The notes beneath the pieces were generated by a model, which saw only the letters and a list, made by a program, of their open reading frames with translations, was not told where the DNA came from and ran no database searches. This document shows positions 5,511-9,447 of a DNA stretch of 9,447 nt, in pieces. The DNA lies in assembly GCA_006227015.1 (NCBI GenBank), contig SBGI01000126.1, positions 1-9,447 of the forward strand. The letters run 5' to 3'. The translations under genes were made by a program, and so were the position numbers. Position 1 is the stretch's first letter. Each line of letters begins with the position of its first letter. Source of the DNA: Gammaproteobacteria bacterium. GTDB lineage: Bacteria > Pseudomonadota > Gammaproteobacteria > Pseudomonadales > Porticoccaceae.

Positions 5511-5551
5511 CCAAAAGAAAGAGAAACGGCATTCCATTTTGAAATGCCGTT
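5511..5551 (-). terminator. Rho-independent terminator of the EF-hand protein gene
   Basis: Transcript-sense AACGGCATT and AATGCCGTT (5551-5543 and 5533-5525) form a 9-bp perfect stem, extendable by a U-G and a C-G pair to leave loop AAAAU, followed by the pyrimidine- and U-rich TCTCTTTCTTTT. It begins 10 nt after the stop codon of the EF-hand gene and isolates it from the porin promoter. Confidence 0.8.
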
Positions 5552-5561
5552 GAAGGCTTGA

Positions 5562-5894
5562 TTATTTATTCGGGCAGTTTTCTTTTTGCGAATGTTTTTC
5601 CCGCATTTTTTCTTTCATTTCACCCTTTGCGGCCATGGCTTCTTCCTTGCTCACCAGTCCATTGCCATCCTTATCCATACTGGCAAAGTGTGCACGACGT
5701 TTCGCCAGCATTCGTTGTAGGCCCTGTTCATGCTCTTCCTGGCTGATATTGCCATCGTCGTTGGTGTCCATCCGTTCAAACATAAGGTGGCCGTGATGGT
5801 GCCCGCCATCAGCCATTGGCTTGGGCGGAGATTCGGCAATAGCCGCATAGGTAGCCAGCAAGGCGGACAGGGCGAGTAAAATATGTTTGCGCAT
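5562..5894 (-). CDS. Small secreted EF-hand calcium-binding protein
   Basis: A 110-aa protein with a Sec signal peptide (MRKHILLALSALLATYAA..., cleavage near AIA at residue 20). Two canonical 12-residue EF-hand loops follow: DTNDDGNISQEE (43-54) and DKDGNGLVSKEE (74-85), each with Asp at position 1, Gly at 6 and Glu at 12, so both should bind calcium. A histidine-rich HHHGH (32-36) precedes the first loop and could bind a transition metal. The C-terminus is a charged helix with one cysteine. The start at 5894 is chosen for AGAGGA 7 nt upstream and for the signal peptide at that point. It acts in the periplasm or outside the cell; the partner is unknown. It follows the M3 peptidase gene on the same strand by 81 bp, so a shared transcript is possible, and a good terminator follows. 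Confidence 0.85.
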   Translation of the reverse strand: MRKHILLALSALLATYAAIAESPPKPMADGGHHHGHLMFERMDTNDDGNISQEEHEQGLQRMLAKRRAHFASMDKDGNGLVSKEEAMAAKGEMKEKMREKHSQKENCPNK

Positions 5895-5917
5895 AAAAAA
5901 ATCCTCTTTTGATATCT

Positions 5918-5936
5918 GCGTCAACCGGTTAAACGC
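5918..5936. repeat. Imperfect palindrome in the pepF / EF-hand gene gap
   Basis: The 19-bp GCGTCAACCGGTTAAACGC contains the 8-bp palindrome AACCGGTT flanked by GCGT and ACGC, which are also complementary but offset by one base. It lies 24 bp upstream of the EF-hand gene start and 40 bp after the pepF stop. It could be an operator or a weak processing hairpin; there is no U-run for termination. Confidence 0.4.
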
Positions 5937-5975
5937 TTGGCTGTGCATTTGGTTGACACATCGCCGAAGAATTAT

Positions 5976-7853
5976 TCAGGGCTGTTTGTCGAGAATTTTT
6001 TCTGCCTCATCCATCAGACGATTCATTCGCTCTATGACGGCAAGGTATACCTCTTTTGACGCCATATCGACACCCGCGGACAGGAGGATTTCGTAGGGAT
6101 AGTCGGAGCCGCCAGCCCTGAGAATATCGAGATATTGTTGCTGGGCGACCTCGCCATCATTAAGCACCTTGTCCATCAGGTAATAAGCGGCGGAAATAGA
6201 GGTCGCGTATTGGTAAACATAAAAATTGCGGTAGAAATGGGGGATATAGGCCCACTCGGCGGTATAGGCATCATCAATGGTCATCACGCCCTTGTCATGA
6301 CCAAAATAGCGCCTCAGCAGGTCACCATACATTGTGTTCAGCTTGTCGCCGGAAAGGGCGCCACCGTTTTCCACATGTTCGTGAATAGCGAGCTCGAATT
6401 CCGCAAACTGGGTCTGACGGAAGAAGGTTCCCCGCAATTGATTCAATTCCTTGAACAGGTAATGAAGGCGTTCCTGATCAGTTTTTGCTGTGCTGCGCAG
6501 GTACTCAAACAGCAGCACTTCGTTGGCTGTCGAGGCAATTTCTGCAGTGAAGGTGGCGTAATCCGCCTTGGTAAACGGCTGATTGCGGTTGGCCAGCAGT
6601 GAATGCATGGCGTGACCCCATTCATGGGCAAACGTGCTGACGGACTCGATGGTGTCATCATAATTCAACAGCATAAAAGGGTGAGCGTCATAGGCTGCCC
6701 CCATCACGTAGGCGCCACTTCGCTTGCCGGGGCTGGGATACACGTGCATCCAGTTCTGGTTGACGGCATCGGTAAAGGTTTTGATGTAGTCCTCGCCGAG
6801 GGGTTGCAGGGCGGCGATGGTCAAGGCCTTGGTTTCTTCGAGACTGTAGGTGCGATCCAAAGGAACCACTGAGGGGTAAATATCGTAGTAGTGGGATTCC
6901 TTCAGCCCGAGCACCCGCTGCCGCAATTTGACCAGGCGGTGTAGGCTGTCCAGATGTTCATTCACCGTGTCTACCAGAGTGTGGTAAACGGCCTGGGGGA
7001 TATTGTCCTCTGCCTGGGCACGCTGCAATGCTGAGTCAAAACCCCTCAAACGGGCCATTAATACATCATTTTTTACCTGGCCCTCGAGGGTTAACCCCAG
7101 TGTTTGCCGGTAATCCTGATAAGTTTCCCAGAACTGGTCGAATACCAGTTTTCGATCATCACGGTTATCAACCGCCCGGTATTGTGAGTAGCCAGCGGGC
7201 GTTAACACCACTTCCTTGCCGTCGGACAGGGTCACAGTTGGCATGGGCATTTCGGCATTGGTGAGTACATCGTAAACACTGGATGGTGTCTGCATGGTGT
7301 CGAATGTTGCCGCCAGAATGCGTTCCTCCGCATCGCTCAATGTGTAGGGAGCCATGTGCAGGGTTTTGCGAATAAAAAAGTCGTGATCCGCCAGTTTGTC
7401 AGTCTGCTTCAGAAAGCGATTGAGTTTGTCTTCACCGATGGCAATCAATTCCGGACTGACGAAGCTGGTGGCTTCAATCATCTGGGTGACGAGCATCTGG
7501 GCAACGGAGGCACGTTCCAGGTATTCGGAGTTGCTGAAGTCTGTATCCCTGGCGAGAAAGGAATAGACATAAAGGTGCAGCAGATCCTTGTAGGTATCAC
7601 TAATACTGTTGAGGCAGCTGGCGAGTTCATCCGCGCTGTTACCAAGTTTGCCTTTGCACTCAGAGAGAGAACCTACGCGTTTGGCAATGTCCTCGCGGTC
7701 CTTATCCCAGCTGGCAATATCGGGATACAGGTCGCCGAGATCCCAGACTGCATCAGCCTTCGCAGCGGTGTCGGAAGAAGCCTGGTTCGTCTCTGCGGCC
7801 TGGCTACTAGCCCAAAATAAGAGGGCGATAAAGAGTGAGAGAAAACGGGTCAT
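5976..7853 (-). CDS. pepF: Secreted M3-family metallopeptidase, oligoendopeptidase F-like
   Basis: A 625-aa zinc peptidase of the M3B (PepF) type that cleaves oligopeptides. The N-terminal pattern DAVWDLGDLYPDIASWDKD is characteristic of PepF. The zinc motif HEWGH is at about residues 410-414 (H410, E411, H414) with the third ligand probably E438 in TAEIAST. Length is close to the family norm once the leader is removed. Unusually for PepF, it carries a signal peptide: MTRFLSLFIALLFWASSQA then AETNQ, so it should be periplasmic or secreted. The start ATG 7853 overlaps the xseA stop by one nucleotide (TGATG), implying translational coupling. An upstream in-frame ATG at 7889 with GGAT about 8 nt before it would only lengthen the signal peptide n-region. 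The gene is downstream of xseA, and the EF-hand gene follows. A role in peptide scavenging or signal-peptide turnover is inferred. Confidence 0.9.
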   Translation of the reverse strand: MTRFLSLFIALLFWASSQAAETNQASSDTAAKADAVWDLGDLYPDIASWDKDREDIAKRVGSLSECKGKLGNSADELASCLNSISDTYKDLLHLYVYSFLARDTDFSNSEYLERASVAQMLVTQMIEATSFVSPELIAIGEDKLNRFLKQTDKLADHDFFIRKTLHMAPYTLSDAEERILAATFDTMQTPSSVYDVLTNAEMPMPTVTLSDGKEVVLTPAGYSQYRAVDNRDDRKLVFDQFWETYQDYRQTLGLTLEGQVKNDVLMARLRGFDSALQRAQAEDNIPQAVYHTLVDTVNEHLDSLHRLVKLRQRVLGLKESHYYDIYPSVVPLDRTYSLEETKALTIAALQPLGEDYIKTFTDAVNQNWMHVYPSPGKRSGAYVMGAAYDAHPFMLLNYDDTIESVSTFAHEWGHAMHSLLANRNQPFTKADYATFTAEIASTANEVLLFEYLRSTAKTDQERLHYLFKELNQLRGTFFRQTQFAEFELAIHEHVENGGALSGDKLNTMYGDLLRRYFGHDKGVMTIDDAYTAEWAYIPHFYRNFYVYQYATSISAAYYLMDKVLNDGEVAQQQYLDILRAGGSDYPYEILLSAGVDMASKEVYLAVIERMNRLMDEAEKILDKQP

Positions 7854-9193
7854 CAGGACGTTTGTGGAATAATTTTTTTGACAGTGCATTGCAGGGATCC
7901 GTTAGATAATTTTGCGGTGATGGTGCTTCCTTGGGTGGTGTCTGAGGCACGACGCAGAATATTCTGCTGTTCGTCCATGACGATAGCATACCCTCTGTCC
8001 AGCGTATTCAGGGGGCTGACAGCCTGTAGCAGGTTTGAAGCATTGACCCATTGTTGGTGCTTGAGTTCCAGCTGTTTTTCCATGATCCGGTGCAGCCGCT
8101 CAGACAGTTGCGCGTGACGCTGATGCAGTTGTTTGAAAGTTGCGCCTGGATGACGCTGCAAAAGACGGACATTCAGGTGCTGCAGGCCGGTTTTCTGGCG
8201 TTCGAGTTGCAGAGTCATGTGTTTGACAAGACGCTGTGTGAGGGCTTCCAGCCGGTGCTGTTGATGTTTTAATTGTTCGCCGGGATGTCGCAACCGTCGC
8301 TGTAACCCGTCGACCCGTTGTTCCAGGGATTGCAGACGGCGGCGGGTGCTTTCTTTTAACAGCCTTTCCCGGTCAACAAAGCTGTTTAACAGTTTGACGC
8401 CGTCGGGGGTCAGTACTTCCGCCGCTGCCGAGGGGGTAGGTGCCCGGTAGTCGGCGACAAAATCTGCAATGCTGAAATCCACCTCATGTCCCACAGCGCT
8501 GACCACCGGTATTTGGCTGGCAAAAATGGCTCTGGCGACAATTTCCTCGTTAAAAGGCCACAGATCTTCCAGTGAGCCGCCGCCGCGGCCGACGATCAGT
8601 GCATCGCACTGGTTGTCTTCATTGGCCAGGGCAATGGCATCCACGATAGCAGTTGCTGCAGCATCGCCCTGAACGGTGGTGGGGTAGATGCGGACGGGTA
8701 TCGCCGGGAAACGGCGCGACATGACGGACAGGATGTCGTGCAATGCGGCGCCACTGGGTGAGGTGACTACGCCAATACGTTTGGGGAGGGTGGGCAAGGC
8801 CTTTTTATGGTCGCTATCGAACAAGCCTTCTTCAGACAATCGCTGTTTCAGGGCTTCAAATTGTCGTTGCAGGGCACCGTGTCCGGCTTCCTCTAGGTGC
8901 TCGACGATCAGTTGGTAATCACCTCGTCCTTCGTAAAGGCTGAGACGGCAGCGGGCAAGCACCTGGTGTCCGTTCTCGGGGCGGAAACGGGTCAGGCTGT
9001 TGCGGTTGCGAAACATGGCGCAACGAACCTGGGCCTGATCGTCCTTGAGCGTAAAGTACCAGTGGCCGGAGGCCGGACGAGCCAGATTGGAAATTTCACC
9101 CTCCACCCAGACCAGCGGAAACTGGGTTTCCAGTAGTTGTCGAACGCGGCGGTTGAGCTGCGATACCGTGTATGTCACAACGGGGGTTTCCAT
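7853..9193 (-). CDS. xseA: Exodeoxyribonuclease VII large subunit
   Basis: Catalytic subunit of exonuclease VII (with several XseB copies), which degrades single-stranded DNA from both ends in the cytoplasm. The 446-aa product from ATG 9193 has an N-terminal OB fold (about 8-103; YTVSQLNRRVRQLLE, VWVEGEISNLARPASGHWYFTLKD) and the catalytic domain with RIGVVTSPSGAALHDIL (139-155), VGRGGGSLEDLW (201-212) and VGHEVDFSIADFVADYRAPT (234-253). D153, H236 and D239 are the likely active-site residues. A coiled-coil-rich segment (about 275-390) and a C-terminal piece with LDRGYAIV follow. The length matches the E. coli protein. The start at 9193 puts the first conserved residues near the N-terminus and has GGTGGA about 10 nt upstream; a GTG at 9208 would add five residues. 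It is divergent from guaB, as in many gammaproteobacteria. Confidence 0.96.
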   Translation of the reverse strand: METPVVTYTVSQLNRRVRQLLETQFPLVWVEGEISNLARPASGHWYFTLKDDQAQVRCAMFRNRNSLTRFRPENGHQVLARCRLSLYEGRGDYQLIVEHLEEAGHGALQRQFEALKQRLSEEGLFDSDHKKALPTLPKRIGVVTSPSGAALHDILSVMSRRFPAIPVRIYPTTVQGDAAATAIVDAIALANEDNQCDALIVGRGGGSLEDLWPFNEEIVARAIFASQIPVVSAVGHEVDFSIADFVADYRAPTPSAAAEVLTPDGVKLLNSFVDRERLLKESTRRRLQSLEQRVDGLQRRLRHPGEQLKHQQHRLEALTQRLVKHMTLQLERQKTGLQHLNVRLLQRHPGATFKQLHQRHAQLSERLHRIMEKQLELKHQQWVNASNLLQAVSPLNTLDRGYAIVMDEQQNILRRASDTTQGSTITAKLSNGSLQCTVKKIIPQTS

Positions 9194-9294
9194 GACGCTA
9201 TTGTCCACCGGTAGCGTTTCGAGTCAACGTGAATCGGTCATATTCGGGTCTCTGAACAGTGGCGAAAACAGGTGTGTTTTCAGGGGTAACGGCT

Positions 9295-9300
9295 TATAAT
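9295..9300 (+). promoter_or_regulatory. -10 box of the guaB promoter
   Basis: A perfect TATAAT lies 97 bp upstream of the guaB start codon and predicts a start near 9307. No clear -35 hexamer is found at 16-18 bp (the region reads around GTGTGTTTTC), so an activator or extended contacts may be needed. The box is framed by ACGGC and GCCGT. Confidence 0.6.
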
Positions 9301-9329
9301 GCCGTGCTTACTTTTTATGGAACACTTGA

Positions 9330-9350
9330 TGCCAAGTTACTCGATTGGCA
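9330..9350. repeat. Inverted repeat in the guaB leader
   Basis: TGCCAA (9330-9335) and TTGGCA (9345-9350) are exact reverse complements 9 bp apart, within the predicted guaB 5' untranslated region. It could be an operator half-site pair or an mRNA hairpin; no purine-responsive motif is recognised in it. Confidence 0.35.
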
Positions 9351-9391
9351 GGGGTTTCCATCATCCATTATCAATGAGGTAAGCCATCCCG

Positions 9392-9447
9392 ATGTTGCGA
9401 ATCGCAGAAGAAGCACTCACCTTTGATGACGTGTTGTTGGTGCCCGG
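9392..9447 (+). CDS. guaB: IMP dehydrogenase, N-terminal end (runs off right edge)
   Basis: Only 18 codons are present, but MLRIAEEALTFDDVLLVP is the well-known N-terminus of bacterial inosine-5'-monophosphate dehydrogenase, the NAD-dependent enzyme that commits IMP to GMP synthesis. The start ATG 9392 is preceded by GAGG (9376-9379), a rather long 12 nt away. The CBS domains and catalytic loop are beyond the window. Divergence from xseA is the usual gammaproteobacterial arrangement, and guaA often follows guaB. Confidence 0.93.
   Translation, partial: MLRIAEEALTFDDVLLVP

Noticed and set aside
9198..9227. Sigma-70 promoter for xseA (TTGACT then GACAAT)
   Set aside because: The implied transcription start would fall at or inside the xseA start codon, and the -10 match is only 4 of 6.

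Overview
The window reads as a chromosomal segment of a gammaproteobacterium, probably an aquatic or marine heterotroph of moderate G+C content. The evidence is the divergent guaB / xseA pair seen in many gammaproteobacteria, NtrC/sigma-54-style promoters, and a NasS-NasT nitrate-responsive regulatory pair. The genus cannot be fixed from the sequence. Every gene lies on the minus strand except guaB, which enters at the right edge on the plus strand.

Left part (1-5335), a nitrate-assimilation uptake module. In transcription order, right to left, it holds: an outer-membrane beta-barrel of the alginate-export type; nasT (receiver-ANTAR antiterminator); nasS (cytoplasmic NrtA-like nitrate sensor, overlapping nasT by 8 nt); nrtA (secreted nitrate-binding protein); and the first 98 codons of nrtB (membrane permease). 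Catalytic genes such as nitrate or nitrite reductase are not in view and may lie to the left.

The main result is regulatory. nrtA and the outer-membrane protein gene each have a -24/-12 (sigma-54) promoter followed by a leader RNA of about 100-125 nt. Each leader carries the 14-nt element GGGTAANGAAGCCC and then a strong rho-independent terminator. The element folds as a 4-bp stem with a hexaloop that has A at position 1 and G at position 4, the loop signature recognised by ANTAR proteins. Its 3' arm (GCCC) is also the 5' arm of the terminator, so the two folds exclude each other. This is the NasT/NasR antitermination design, present twice here. It makes the beta-barrel protein a candidate nitrate/nitrite outer-membrane channel within the NasT regulon. 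Two NtrC-like palindromes 33 bp apart lie upstream of the nrtA promoter, and a perfect IHF consensus lies next to the porin promoter. The inferred logic is that nitrogen limitation (NtrC/sigma-54) starts transcription and nitrate (NasS releasing NasT) lets it pass the leader terminators.

Middle (5511-5948): a small secreted protein with two canonical EF-hand loops and its own terminator. Right part (5976-9447): a secreted M3-family oligoendopeptidase F-like metallopeptidase, translationally linked by a 1-nt overlap to xseA (exonuclease VII large subunit), with guaB (IMP dehydrogenase) divergent from xseA behind a perfect TATAAT -10 box.

No rRNA or tRNA genes, CRISPR arrays, insertion sequences or other mobile elements were seen.
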